A stretch of 64,000 nucleotides of DNA from Channa striata (GCA_033026295.1 CM065175.1:21152837-21216836), one strand, 5' to 3'. Positions 47,631 through 58,345 are shown, numbered from the stretch's first letter. Notes: generated from the sequence alone by a model not told the origin. A program made the numbers and translations.

Positions 47631-48420
47631 ACTTATTGCTATTAGAGTGCATAGAAAAGCGAATCAAAGCTCGAGCGTGTCTTTGATAGCAGTAAGCTAA
47701 CAGATCTGGTTAAGGTAAAGCTGGACAAATCAAAAAGGGTAGTCACAGGCATTGCAACTTCATGCTTTGAAAATGAGCCTAATAGTGCATTTTCAACAAC
47801 ACAGTCACAGAAAAAAGGGAGATTTGGTGTGTTTGTGTGATGTAGTAAAGCATGCGATTGCCTTCTGGATTTCCACAGTTTAGGCGCAAAGTATGTGCAA
47901 ATTATTTCATTCACCTGACACCAAAGAACAGCAGTCGCCTGGCACTTTGAGAGAAAATTAAATTAAGCCCCCAGAAAATGCTAGAGGAAAACTTTGAGGA
48001 TATAGAATGGATTTATGGCTCGAAATCTGATGGAGCTTGATACTAATACAGTATAAATCCTCGCCTTTCATTACAGTATTATATGAAATGCAATGGAATG
48101 GAGCAATGGATCCTATTTGACATTGCGTTACCAGAGCAGTTGTGCACAGCTTCACACTTAAGCCCTTTAAAGCTAATACATAAATGTAACATTACTTATA
48201 GCTGCAGCGCTCAACAGCATTTTTTTTTTCCTTCTGACTGAATCAGCAAACACATGAGATGATTCTCCAATTGGTTTAATTACTCAAACAGATTGAGGAG
48301 CATAATGATGTTTTGCCTCTCCTATGGCAACAATGCTGCTAATCGGCTCAGCTATTATTCTGACAATGAAAATGGATCATAAGATGCTTGTTCCTTTTTT
48401 ACAATATGTTAATGTTGTAC
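47631..48420. promoter_or_regulatory. CNE-like blocks
   Basis: 47880-48000 and, best, 48240-48400: CTCCAATTGGTTTAATTAC, GAGCATAATGATG, CTATGGCAACAATGCTGC (SOX-like AACAAT and RFX-like GGCAAC) and GCTAATCGGCTCAGC. AT-rich flanks set them apart. Non-coding. Confidence 0.4.
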
Positions 48421-48810
48421 ACTGTAATTGACTGGGCTCATGGAATGATTTAGAGGCAAAGGCTGAGCAGCGAAAATGTTTACAGGATTTTGGTGTGACA
48501 CCAAGATCAAAGTAAAAATAACCTAATCTCTTTATGATTTAATAAAGAACTTTTATTTTTAGAGGGAGGTAGAGTGAGGATTCAGCAGCCTTTACTCTTA
48601 ATAAAGTAAATTCATCTGTACACAGAAAAAGTGATCTATAGTCTACGTTAAGACTAAAGAATTAAAAAGTTAATAGTGATTACAAGAGTTCTTTCAAAAG
48701 ACTTTTTGAACAGCTTTTAATAGTCAAATAAAAAGTTACTCCAAGACAAAAAATAAAGAGGGTTTCCCTATATATCTGGAAAACAACAGGGGATATGGAA
48801 TATTATTCAC
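48421..48810. other. AT-rich spacer
   Basis: No feature was seen. Confidence 0.5.
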
Positions 48811-49070
48811 GCACAGATGCCTATTCCGCTTGCAACAGACCACTTAGGAAGGACTGGGCCCTTGCTGCCCTGCCTGTACTGCAGGTGGTGGGTGCAAGAT
48901 GGGGTCTATTTTGTCATTTGGTGTGGGGGGACGGCGCAGATGCATTGTGCCCTATGGCGTGGCTGTGGCGGTAGCACGTATGGGCTCCATTGTGCTGCGA
49001 TTATGTAGGACGAGCACGCCGCCTGCTAATCCGCCTGTGGGAGGGTGCATGCCTGTGAATTATTGCACTT
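48811..49070. promoter_or_regulatory. CNE-like, GC-richer block
   Basis: GGACGGCGCAGATGCATTG, GGCGTGGCTGTGGCGG, GCTGCGATTATG, and CGCCGCCTGCTAATCCGCC (TAATCC, K50 homeodomain core). CpG-bearing and repeat-poor, immediately 5' of the purine tract. Plus frames of 63 and 138 codons start here, but the latter runs through the Arg/Glu repeat. Confidence 0.4.
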
Positions 49071-49071
49071 T

Positions 49072-49197
49072 GGAAGAGAAAAAAAAAAAAAAAGGAGGAG
49101 GAGGAGAGGGAGAGGGAAAAAGCAGCACAGGAAGAAGAAAAAGAAGAAGAAGAAGGAGAAGGAGGAGGAGGAGGAGGAGGAGGAGGAGGAGAGAGAG

Positions 49198-49248
<51 letters not shown>
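49072..49248 (+). repeat. long polypurine tract: A-run, (GAA)n, (GGA)n, (GA)n
   Basis: All purine from 49072 to 49122 (including A15 or longer), a short CAGCAC break, all purine from 49129 to 49199 with (GAA)~6 then (GGA)~11, a single C at 49200, then (GA)~24 to 49248. The Lys/Arg/Glu frames on the plus strand and Ser/Pro/Leu frames on the minus strand are translations of the repeat. Confidence 0.95.
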
Positions 49249-49890
49249 CCCCCTTGGCTGTGATTATGAAATGGTCTGTCACAGATTAAGGCTACAGGGA
49301 TGCAGGCAGAGATGAGCCAGAGCCTCCCACAGACACACTGGCTAGTCAGGCTGCTTCATTGAGCTTACCTGAGGTTATACACGCCTCGCATCCATCGATG
49401 GATGTACAGCGTGTGCACACACACACACACACACACACAAAAAGAGGGAGGAGGGGAAAGCAGAAAATGAGAGGGAGGGAGAGATTGAGAACGAGAGGAG
49501 AAAGCGTGAAAACAAACATGCACCAAATAGGCTTGCAATCGAGAGAGAAGGGAAGAAAGAGGAAGAGAGGGAAAGAAAACTGTGCCCAAGGAAAAACACA
49601 ACAAAATAAAAGGGAAAAGGGAGAGAGGGAGCTTGAGAAGGCTGGCAGCCACAAAAGGCAGTGACTAAAATAAGACCTGTGTGGCTATTGTCTGTTTCCA
49701 GGAGGGCTTTGGTGATAAAAAGCCCACGCTATTTGTCTTTCTCTTGCCTTGCCCTCCTCGAAAGCATAGATACCTGGAGATGTTTTTTTTTTCAACTAGT
49801 AGAGAAGAGAGTATGTCAAGAGCGAACTGAGTGCACTGTGTGTTCACGGAGTGGAGGATCGGATGTCTTCTGCAAGTTTGTATAATTATA
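49249..49890. repeat. (CA)12 and purine-rich DNA
   Basis: (CA)12 at 49416-49439 followed by a GA-rich, nearly purine-only stretch to about 49640. Opposed low-complexity frames (about 100 codons each strand) are artefacts. 49700-49890 is unremarkable. Confidence 0.85.
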
Positions 49891-50330
49891 CTGGGACTCT
49901 TTATCCTAAGTATCTATTATTTTCACGCCTGGCAGCTTCACAGGTGTGCAGCATTGTGAAAAGGGTCAGAAATACTCAACTCTTCACTGACTGATTGACA
50001 ACTACAGGCTGCACAGTTCTGTCCAATCACACGCTCCACTGTCAGGTTGATTCTTCCCCTCAGCTTCAAGTGAGAAAGAAAAGCTGTTGCCAGAGTTTGT
50101 TACAGCAGAAACATCCACATTTGATTGGCAGGGCAGCCTTCTTTCAGGACAGACAGAGCCAATCAGCTTAATTAGCCCAATGGTATTTCCAGATTTTGTA
50201 TCTACAACGCTGGGATTTGTGCGTAAGGATTTAAGTTTCAGCCGTTTGTTTAAGGATTCACCAAGGCTTGCAAGTCTCTTCCACTCCAAGTCAGACAGGG
50301 AGTATATATGCATCAGACAGGTGTAGACAG
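49891..50330. promoter_or_regulatory. CNE-like block with four CCAAT boxes
   Basis: CCAATCA at 50023-50029, TGATTGG at 50122-50128 (inverted), CCAATCA at 50159-50165 and CCAAT at 50177-50181 lie within 160 bp, and CAGCTTAATTAGCCCAATGG joins a TAATTAG core to the last box. NF-Y binds CCAAT pairs in promoters and enhancers. A 103-codon minus frame and 79-codon plus frame overlap here; neither has splice sites, but the minus one (MHIYSLSDLEWKRL start) has ordinary protein composition and deserves a homology check. Confidence 0.45.
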
Positions 50331-51420
50331 GTGTTTTTTTTCCTCCAGGTGTGGTGATAACTCATCTTCTTCTATGTGTTAGAAAGAGAAGCAAAATGAG
50401 TCATATAGTTTTCTGTCTAAGAAAACCTAACTCAGGGCCATACTGTTGCCTTGAATAAATAATGTGTATAGGATAATACTGGAAGCCCTTGGCAGATCAT
50501 TGAACAGCATCTAAAGCCCTTTTCCCCCTGAACTACCAGGCATTAGAAATGGAGCGAGGCTGCATTCAACAATTTTGGGAACTTTTAAACAATTGAAGGA
50601 GCACTTCACACAGTCATTGGCAGATATGCAGAGTTTCCAAAAAAAGAAGAAAAAAAAAACAATTCCAAGGTTTTTAATTTTTTATTTCTTTTTTTATTTG
50701 TGACACTTTCATCACTTTGAATGCCATATTTTCATTCAGTTTTCTGCATGGTCAGTCACTGTTTGAGCGTGTCTGTTGATCCTATGTCATTTTGTGCCTT
50801 GGTGAATTTGCACTTTGATTTTCTGGAACTTTAAAAACTTGTGCAAATTACTTATAAAGAAAGACTTTTTGCACAATTCACAATGGCTATAAACAGTTAA
50901 AACATGTATTATGATCAACATGATCAGAGTGCTATCACATAGTGAACCCTTACACACACAAAAATCCTACAATTGCCTCTAATCCTAAATTTATGATTAC
51001 TTCAGATTAATTCTGTTAAATCCTGACAATGAGCATGTAGGACCGGTACTCCACTCATCTCCAATTTCAGGAAATTACCAAAATATACAGATTCAATATT
51101 TTATGCTGGCATTACTTTGTATATGTATACACTGTTTTTGTTAAATGTACATATCGTTCATATTCTTTACAGAGATGTGGGAAAAGCTAATTGAATTGTA
51201 TTTATTGGTCCTCCCATAAAATAAGCGCCTTACTAATTTTATGTATAAGCTCAAGCACACAGTATCTCTTTAAAAAGCATAAGCATGTGATCCTATTGTG
51301 GGAAATCTCCTACTGTACATACATACTAGTCCTTACCCATCAGACCATATTAGATGAGAAGGGATAACTCTTTAAAAGTGTTGAGTTATTACAACATCTC
51401 AGGCTGACATGTCTGTGACA
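50331..51420. other. AT-rich spacer
   Basis: A-rich and T-rich runs near 50641-50700. No gene or motif cluster. Confidence 0.5.
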
Positions 51421-52200
51421 ACCCACTCTGATGCCAGATAATTGCCCTTGTGCTCACCACTTAATAAACATAATTACCACGTTCTTCAGTGTTCACCCCG
51501 TGATTAATTGTTACAACATTTCTTTGTTGGGTTGCGACAAATTACCCCCTTGTACCACACCGTTGCCATTTTCACATCAGGCAATCATAAAGTACGCACG
51601 AAGGCACTCATAAAGAGCCTAGAGCCACTTGAGAGCCATGTTGGGATTATTGAAGGAGGCAGAGGAATTTAAGGACTCACCAACCAGTCAATTACAATCA
51701 CTGGAGAAAGGTTTTTGAAGCTGTCATTCCTTGAGATGATGAGAAGAGGGGGATTTCATGAGCGCTATATCCACTGAAAGCAGAACATGTCAGCTAGCTG
51801 TGCACACATGCACAAACACTCAGAAATGCAGTGTCTTATGCAGCTGCACACACAAATAATATCAATGGGAGGGTCTAAATAATTACAAATGCCTCAGCAA
51901 TCATTGATGCGCGCACACAATCACTTTGAGCTTCATGACACCTGCCAACTCAAATCAAAACATGTCCATACAAGTCAAACAGAATAAGTTCTAATCCAAT
52001 TTTTGGGGTTGTGTTTGGGGGCAATTAGCTCGGGCATATTTCACAGACGACCTAATTGAGAGGCTGTCACCCAGTTAAGCAAGGCTTGTCTTAAGAGCAT
52101 TTGCTTAATAAGCCGTGGCCTAATGCAATAAGGTGCCTATTCCCAATCAGCCATGACAAAATATAATTTATGCCAGGCCAAATGAGCAAGAGAACCAGAA
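51421..52200. promoter_or_regulatory. CNE-like blocks
   Basis: 51425-51625: GATAATTGCCC, CATAATTACCACG, CGTGATTAATTGTTAC, and TCATAAAG twice (CAATCATAAAG, CACTCATAAAG; CDX/HOX9-type TTTATGA). 51985-52190: GCAATTAGCTCGGGC, GACCTAATTGAG, TTGCTTAATAAGCCGTGG, CCCAATCAGCC. Dense TAAT cores, no coding frame. Confidence 0.45.
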
Positions 52201-52800
52201 AAGGAGTCTAGGGGCCGAGTAATGATCGTGACCACTGGAAAGTGTCATTTAAAGAAAAAAAAAAAAACAAAGAATGAGTTGGGAGAATAGAGTCCTGTCC
52301 CACCCACAACAGTTCTTTGCAGAGTGTCAAGAATATAAAATGGGTGTTCACTATGGCCTCCTGTTGAGAGGAATGAGCTTCTTTTCTTGGCTTCACACCT
52401 AAGCACATACATTTACACACAAAAAGAGTCTCATGTTCTGACACAAATATACAGTACACACAATCCACAGCTCTTCTGTGTGATTGATATAGCCGAGCAT
52501 CAGATCATTCACTGTGACAAATAGCCAGCTGACAGTCGAACACAAAAAAGCCCACTTCCTAACACCTAACCTGTGAGGGGGACCGGGAGCAAAGAAGGGG
52601 GCTGACCTAGCGGAAGGCCTCCGCAGCCATCCCCATCGCACTCTTTCACTAGCCTTTTTCTCCCTGTGTCTGACTCACACTTTCCCATATTTTATCATTG
52701 TACCTTTTCTTACTTTTACCTTTTCCTGTTCCGTCTAACTTCCGTTTCAGTCTGCATGTAAAGTGTTCTGTTCCTGTCTGTTCGCTCTTTCTCGTCCCCA
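52201..52800. other. spacer with A-run, then pyrimidine-rich lead-in
   Basis: A13-type run near 52255-52267. 52560-52640 is GC-richer. From 52640 the plus strand is CT-rich, ending in CCACTCCTTCTCAG at 52811. Confidence 0.4.
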
Positions 52801-52811
52801 CTCCTTCTCAG

Positions 52812-53000
52812 GAAGTGATAGATTCCCCTTCAGTTCATTTATCCTGGAAGCGGAGGAGACGGCAGTGTGATGTGATCCATCTCGCCGGCGATGGTGGGAG
52901 CGCGGCGTCCCTGATCACAGGCCCTATCAATCTCACTCATAGGGGCCGGATCAGCGCTGCTGTCAGACAGCAGACACACATTGCCTGTGTGCCTGCCTAG
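52812..53000 (+). CDS. candidate exon or, more likely, palindrome-rich CNE
   Basis: A strong acceptor (TCGTCCCCACTCCTTCTCAG) precedes a frame reading EVIDSPSVHLSWKRRRRQCD... to a stop TAG at 52998-53000, 62 codons, as a terminal exon would. No AATAAA lies close downstream. The same DNA contains two adjacent palindromes (52911-52954 and 52957-52973) and CpG-rich motifs such as CTCGCCGGCGATGG, which fit a regulatory element better. No homologue is recognised. Confidence 0.22.
   Translation, partial: EVIDSPSVHLSWKRRRRQCDVIHLAGDGGSAASLITGPINLTHRGRISAAVRQQTHIACVPA
52911..52973. repeat. two adjacent inverted repeats
   Basis: CTGATC (52911-52916) pairs with GATCAG (52949-52954), and inside it GGCCCTAT (52920-52927) pairs with ATAGGGGCC (52939-52947, one bulged G) around an 11-nt loop. 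Next to it CTGCTGTC-A-GACAGCAG (52957-52973) is a perfect palindrome containing GTCAGAC, with SMAD-type CAGAC on both strands. Confidence 0.8.
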
Positions 53001-53830
53001 GACTTCCTACTGTACCTAGCGCTCCAGCACTCACTGGGGATCTGACTGTAGCTGAGACAGGGGGACCCACAGAGGGGATGTTGGCATGTCTGAACTGCAG
53101 AAGGAGATACCATAGACTTGCTCATCTAGGGGCAACTGGCAGGATTAAAACCGGTAAAGGCCATTTTTATTGTATATGTAAGTTTAAACGTTTAATTTCT
53201 GAAGTTTTTATGAAGCAGAGGCAATGCAATACATGAGTGTGTTGTACAAACTGACATGTCATAAGTGCAACCAAGTTGAATTGAAGGTTTGACCTACTTT
53301 ATTTTTCTTTTGTGTCCCCTCTCTCCCATCATAGCCTAATAATAAAATTGATGAGCCCCATAGAAAAATGTACACTAAATGCATACTCTGTAAGTGATAT
53401 GTAAACGTAAATGTTATATGTCAAGAGCTAGGTAAAACTAACATGGTGCTTTTACTGCACATTTTTATTCAAATATTGGCAATATGAGGATCACTATTTG
53501 AACAGTTGCACTTCGTTCCATATCTGACCATATTTCCTAACACACTTGCCGTATGCTGTATCAAAACACATCAAACTCTCCTTGACACTCAAGTACACAA
53601 AATCACCCTCGTCCATGACATGAACCACCCTTTACACACATTCCCCTTTACACACTCTGACACCCCTCAAAAAACACTTCCCTGCTGACGTGTAACACTC
53701 TCATGCACTCATCCACAGACACTTCATAACCTGACATGCATCACCCTGACACGCACACACATGCACACAACCACACACATCAAAAGCAGTGGGCTGTAAA
53801 GTGTTGTCCCTATCCACCCCAGACAGTGTC
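53001..53830. other. spacer with CA-rich patch
   Basis: CA-rich near 53750-53780. A 60-codon frame at 53506-53688 is unsupported. Confidence 0.45.
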
Positions 53831-54130
53831 GACCAATCAAATTAGGCCTGATCAAAACATGTCATTCAAAGCCATGGCTGGGGCGGGGGGGTGTTCAGGG
53901 GAGCGCGGCCGACGCTCTGACCTTGGGAGTAATTAGCATGACCAGAGAGGGAGAGGGCCAGAGACAGAGACAGAGAGAGAGAGTGTGCTGGGGAGGGTAG
54001 CGGCTGAGGACAATAAAGCAGGAGGTAATGCAAAAACACCCCCATCTCGCTAGATCTGCAAATAGGGGATGGAGCCCTCTGAGGCCCCACTCACCACAGA
54101 GCCCTAGTCTGTGGTGAGCCACCTCTTTAA
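53831..54130. promoter_or_regulatory. CNE-like block with inverted RUNX-like arms
   Basis: CCAATCAAATTAGGCC near 53834, GAGCGCGGCCGACGC and GGGAGTAATTAGCATG, a GA-rich run (53950-53985), then CTCACCACAGA (54090-54100) and TCTGTGGTGAG (54108-54118), perfect 11-bp inverted arms around a 7-nt loop. Each arm holds the RUNX core ACCACA/TGTGGT. Confidence 0.45.
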
Positions 54131-55010
54131 CAGCTCCTTTCCATTGCCAATTTCCCAGTGCAAACCCAGGCCCAGGTTTCCCCCTAAGGAAGCTGAGGAC
54201 TCATCTGTGTCTTTTTTCATACTTCCACTTATTAGGTCTTGAGTGTCATATTTGATTTTCTCATAAGGTCAGAGTGTTTAAGGTGGATAATACAAATAAA
54301 GTGTGTCAAATTTTTACAAATTCTTCTGACTGAAAACAAGCTGAATAGTGAAATGAAAGTCCCTCAAAATCAGTATTATAAAAACATCTTTTGGTGAATC
54401 TGTATCTTAACAGTATCAATGTCTTCTACATTAAATAATAAGCCACAGTTGCTCACATACACCTAAATATGAGCATAATTTTAACATCTAAAGCATTGGT
54501 TAAGATTTGTGAACAATAACAAGTGCCTACCCCACCTGGAATCTAATTTGATTTGACTGCCATAGAGAGGAGACTTGAGGTTAGAGCCATACAGTAAAAA
54601 GGCTGGGCAGGGCTCCCGAGCAAGGTGTGCAGGTTCAAATTGTTTTCTATAAGTCACCTCTAGAGGGGATTTGTGTTTATCCCTGGCCATTGATTTGTTG
54701 CTGGGGTTCATTCGGTAAAAGGGAGAGAAGGGGAAGGAAAGTAGACCAAAGAATCCAAGAGAGGCTAAAAGTGGGACTTCGTCCTTGTGCTGGACCTCCT
54801 GAGAGGGATGGGTTAGGGGAGGGAGGGAGAGACAGAGAGGTTGGAGATGGAAACAACACTTACTGGAAGGTTTATGCGGTAAACGTCATCATATATTTGT
54901 GCTAAAAATAACGGCAGAGTTAGCTTAGATTACCTAAAAAGCATTACATGATCATTTGGCTCAAATACTAGCCAAAATAGGGTTAAGTTTTGCTGCTTTC
55001 TCCTGTTTAA
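54131..55010. other. unique DNA, no feature
   Basis: G-rich patch near 54810-54835. Overlapping frames of 60-92 codons (54481-54905) show no domain. Confidence 0.45.
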
Positions 55011-55015
55011 ATTTT

Positions 55016-55049
55016 CAAATTTAACATCAGGTTACTGATGTTAAATTTG
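55016..55049. repeat. perfect stem-loop, 15-bp arms, GTTA loop
   Basis: CAAATTTAACATCAG (55016-55030) is followed after GTTA by its exact reverse complement (55035-55049). The stem is too short for a microRNA precursor, and the flanks do not continue the pairing. Confidence 0.9.
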
Positions 55050-55510
55050 TTTATGGTCAAATTTATACGCACTTGTTTCTCTTTTCTGTAAGTTAAAAGC
55101 TGAATTTCAATTTAAGAGGTTAGGGAAAATTTATTTTTGAGAGGTCATTGTTTAAAAAAAATAATAAAAGTCAAGCTTGTGTCTGTCACCAATGTGACAC
55201 GCCACCCCAGAGTCACCTAGGCCTCACTGCTGGATCCTAATGTGTCAAAAGAAAACGCTGCTAAAACTTAGCATTTTCTGCGCCTTTCTTTTCTTTCTTA
55301 TCCCCCTCTCTCATCTCGCAACCTTTGGTGCAGGTATAAATCTATCTGGCTTTTTATGTTTTATAATATTCATACGCATACTTTCCAACAGATGTCATTA
55401 CTTCCATTATGTTATGCTAAACACTTTGGCATCCATTTCTGTAGTATTATTTTCTTTTGTCCCTTTTGTTTATTGTTGTTTAGCTGTTACAATAGCTTAA
55501 AGTATAACTG
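55050..55510. other. AT-rich spacer
   Basis: An 86-codon plus frame (55240-55500) reads as hydrophobic Phe/Leu/Ile-rich sequence typical of T-rich DNA. No other evidence of a gene. Confidence 0.45.
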
Positions 55511-55700
55511 ATGGGCTTATTTCCATTTCCTTACATTGTTCAATGTAGCTCTTGTCATTCTGCACCTGTTGTTCTCATCTCATAATGCAGCTAAGGAGCT
55601 CATCCCATGATTTGCCTGCTTCAGTTTCACTTAGTGCCTTAATTACCACTGAACGTCTTCAGTGCAAACAATGAGGGACAAATGGAAAACAAATACAATC
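55511..55700. promoter_or_regulatory. CNE-like block
   Basis: CTCATAATGCAGCTAAGGAG, GCCTTAATTACCACTGAACG and CAAACAATGAGGGAC (SOX-like ACAAT) lie in 150 bp. No frame stays open. Confidence 0.4.
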
Positions 55701-56480
55701 ACCACACTGTCGTATTAACCAGGGCATCCGATCCTCTCCAAGACCTCCTCTGCTAGACAATGCTCTGTCTCCATGTGTGTTCTGTACACTACAATGTGCT
55801 GATGGGGAAACTGTGAAGTGAATGTAAACACATGTTTGCATATGCACACAATCTAACACTGGTCTGTAATTGGGAAAAGGTGAGGTGATATAGAGACAAA
55901 GACGGATTGCCTTGTTAGGTCAATCACTTAGTTTAAACAAAGTACAAGGAAGAGCAACCACAGCAGCACGTACAGAGCTTTAAGGTCTGATACTTTTTCA
56001 GTCTTATTTTAAGCAACTTGTTATTGGCATTAGTTTTAGGTAAAAAAAAAAAATACCAAGACTAGAATGTTATGCTCACAAAGAAATAAACATGATAAAT
56101 AAAAAGTCAGTACGATTATACTGAAATAGCCAGACAAAAAGATTTTACTCACTTTGCCAGTATTTCAATAAAAAGAGTAGACGGTTTTGATGATGATGCA
56201 GGCCCCTCAGGTTGGCCTGCATGCAAGTTTAAGATGACCTGAGTGACAAAACAAAATCAAATGCACCGTAATCAGATAAAAAGAAGCTTTGGAACTTCAA
56301 ACTTCAACTGAGTGCAGAGTGTACCATCTATGGATGTGTTTTGGTGTATGCTTGATCACTCATGCATGTTGTGGATTTGTGTGTATTCATTTGTGTTTGT
56401 TTAGTTGGAGAGTGAGCCTCAGCTTGACAGTCATCTTGGAGGGCCTGGTTGCTATACTCATAAACAAGATGGGTCCAAAT
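55701..56480. other. unique DNA, no feature
   Basis: A12 near 56043. Nothing recognisable. Confidence 0.45.
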
Positions 56481-56680
56481 TAGCTGCACAGAAAGTCTGT
56501 GGCCTTGAGTGTTGCTGTCCTACCCCCCAGCTACATTATTGAGCAATGCTAATGATCCAGACTCTACTCATTTACTCTCTCTTCAACACCATTTCGCTAG
56601 CTCTTGAATCAGATTTAGCAGGGCGGACTTTGCAGCCAGCCTTATCATTTTAGATTTCAACCCCTCCTTCTGCAAAAAAA
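56481..56680. promoter_or_regulatory. CNE-like block
   Basis: CAGCTACATTATTGAGCAATG, GCTAATGATCCAGAC, ATCAGATTTAGCAGGGCGG and CCTTATCATTTTAG are complex, followed abruptly by an A-run and microsatellites. Confidence 0.4.
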
Positions 56681-56845
56681 AAAGAGAGAGAGAGAAAAAA
56701 AGCCCAGAAAACACACACACACACACAAACACAACCAGTGGGAGCAGGACTCCTCACTCTTGCTGACTGACTCTCTCTCTCTCTGAAGGTTTTGGTTAGC
56801 ACTGCTGTACCTCCAGGTTTTAATAAGCAGTGGAGCAGAGGGTTT

Positions 56846-56878
<33 letters not shown>

Positions 56879-56880
56879 GG
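56681..56880. repeat. (GA), (AC)9 and (TG)14 microsatellites
   Basis: A10 with GAGAGA near 56677-56695, (AC)9 at 56710-56727, TC-rich near 56770-56784 and uninterrupted (TG)14 at 56851-56878. Confidence 0.9.
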
Positions 56881-56939
56881 GTTTGTGTACATACATGTCT
56901 GTTCATATGCGTGCGAATTTGAACGGTGAGCTGGTAACG

Positions 56940-57370
56940 AGACATACACCCCCTCTACCACCACAACTGATGCCGCACCACTGTTTACTCTAGCAAATCC
57001 TGAACGAGGCCGCGGTGCTCCGAAGAGAGCTTTGCTCCTGTTAATTGGTCATTAAAAGTAGTGGTTTGTGGGCCTCACTAAATCTTTAAACAGGCCATGA
57101 AATAATAAAAGGGTAGGTTTGTCACCGCTGTTAGCTCCCCAGAGCAGACAGTGAGACAGGAAAAAGAAAGAGGAGCAGGACTCTGCTTTTGATCATTATC
57201 TGCAGAATTAGCATGACTGATAATAATTGCTCTGTTCATTTCAGACCTTGTAAATACATCATAGATGTGGGGCTGCACAGCAGCAGATGAAAGGAGGTTG
57301 TCACTGATGTGTGAGGGGGTAGAAAGAGGTGGGCTGGAGGGGAAGATTGTGGCAGTAATCATGATTGCTG
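56940..57370. promoter_or_regulatory. CNE-like block
   Basis: GAGGCCGCGGTGCTCCG, CTGTTAATTGGTCATTAAAAG, GAATTAGCATGACTGATAATAATTGC and GGCAGTAATCATGATTGC. Homeodomain cores recur across 400 bp, with flanking microsatellites upstream. The 94-codon minus frame lacks splice support. Confidence 0.4.
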
Positions 57371-58130
57371 AGAAAAATACAAAGTCTTGTTAGACACAGG
57401 TTCAGGCAGTGATAGCTTGTTGTTCCTCACACTGAACCTACAGTACTGCATGTCTGACACTGGGATTACTTAGAAGTGTGCAGTAGCATTGCTGAATTCA
57501 GCTCTGAGGGGAAACACTACTGAAAATGCCGTACAACTAGCAGAGAATATGTGCACTGACAATCCTCTTAATACTAATGATATCAAACAAAGCTGGCTTT
57601 AAAAAATGACACAGGCAGAAAAGAAACAACAGGTGTCAAAGCACAAACAGAGGTACACATACACACTTTATCTGCACACACAAACCATATTGTGTATTGT
57701 ATCCTCCCAAACCCTGTGAGAGTAATAATTCTGTTATACTTGCATGGCTTCTCATATATTGATTTGAACCAGGAGGCAGCCCCTCCCACAAGGGCCCCAT
57801 TCCTTGGCTCCCCACTAGGCTCCTATTGTGCCTGTGTGTGCACGTGTCCAAAATACCAGCAGTTGGTATGTCAACAACAGTGCATATGTGTATACAGAGG
57901 AAGAAAAGAGAAAGACAGAAGAGTCCAGACCCCAGATCTCAGTGACATCTTTAAGAGTACCAGCCAATCCCCTCACACCTACTCTCAAACACATACACAC
58001 ATGCATGTGAAAATACATGTGCACGTAGCATATAACCATCCACACTCTCATTGTTGGGGTATCAGTTCAAGACGCCAATAATGGCCCAGTGGACTGTGAA
58101 GGGGTAGGCATGGCCCCGTCTGCCCACGGT
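57371..58130. other. mixed DNA
   Basis: 57700-57830 (AGAGTAATAATTCTG, CATATATTGATTTGAACC, CACAAGGGCCCC) is a small complex patch. The overlapping frames at 57583-58081 are unsupported. CA-rich sequence near 57985-58020. Confidence 0.35.
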
Positions 58131-58132
58131 GT

Positions 58133-58134
<2 letters not shown>

Positions 58135-58185
<51 letters not shown>
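58135..58185. repeat. (GT)25 microsatellite
   Basis: Uninterrupted GT repeat of about 25 units, 160 bp upstream of the dispersed repeat that follows. That fish family is often found next to GT tracts. Confidence 0.95.
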
Positions 58186-58186
<1 letters not shown>

Positions 58187-58345
58187 AAGGACCCATAGAA
58201 TCTTGCAAGCACACACCAAGAGACACCCATAAAGAAAAGCCTGATCACTGACCTATATGACCTTTCCCTTCTCCCCACACTCCTCCTGTCTGCACGTTAG
58301 CCTGTGTGTGATTGACATTCTGTGTGTGACTGTATGGCATACTCA

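Noticed and set aside
48899..49315. 138-codon Arg/Glu-rich frame
   Set aside because: It is a translation of the GAA/GGA/GA purine tract.
54595..54640. CAGGTTCAAATTG resembling a tRNA T-arm
   Set aside because: No acceptor stem or anticodon arm around it.
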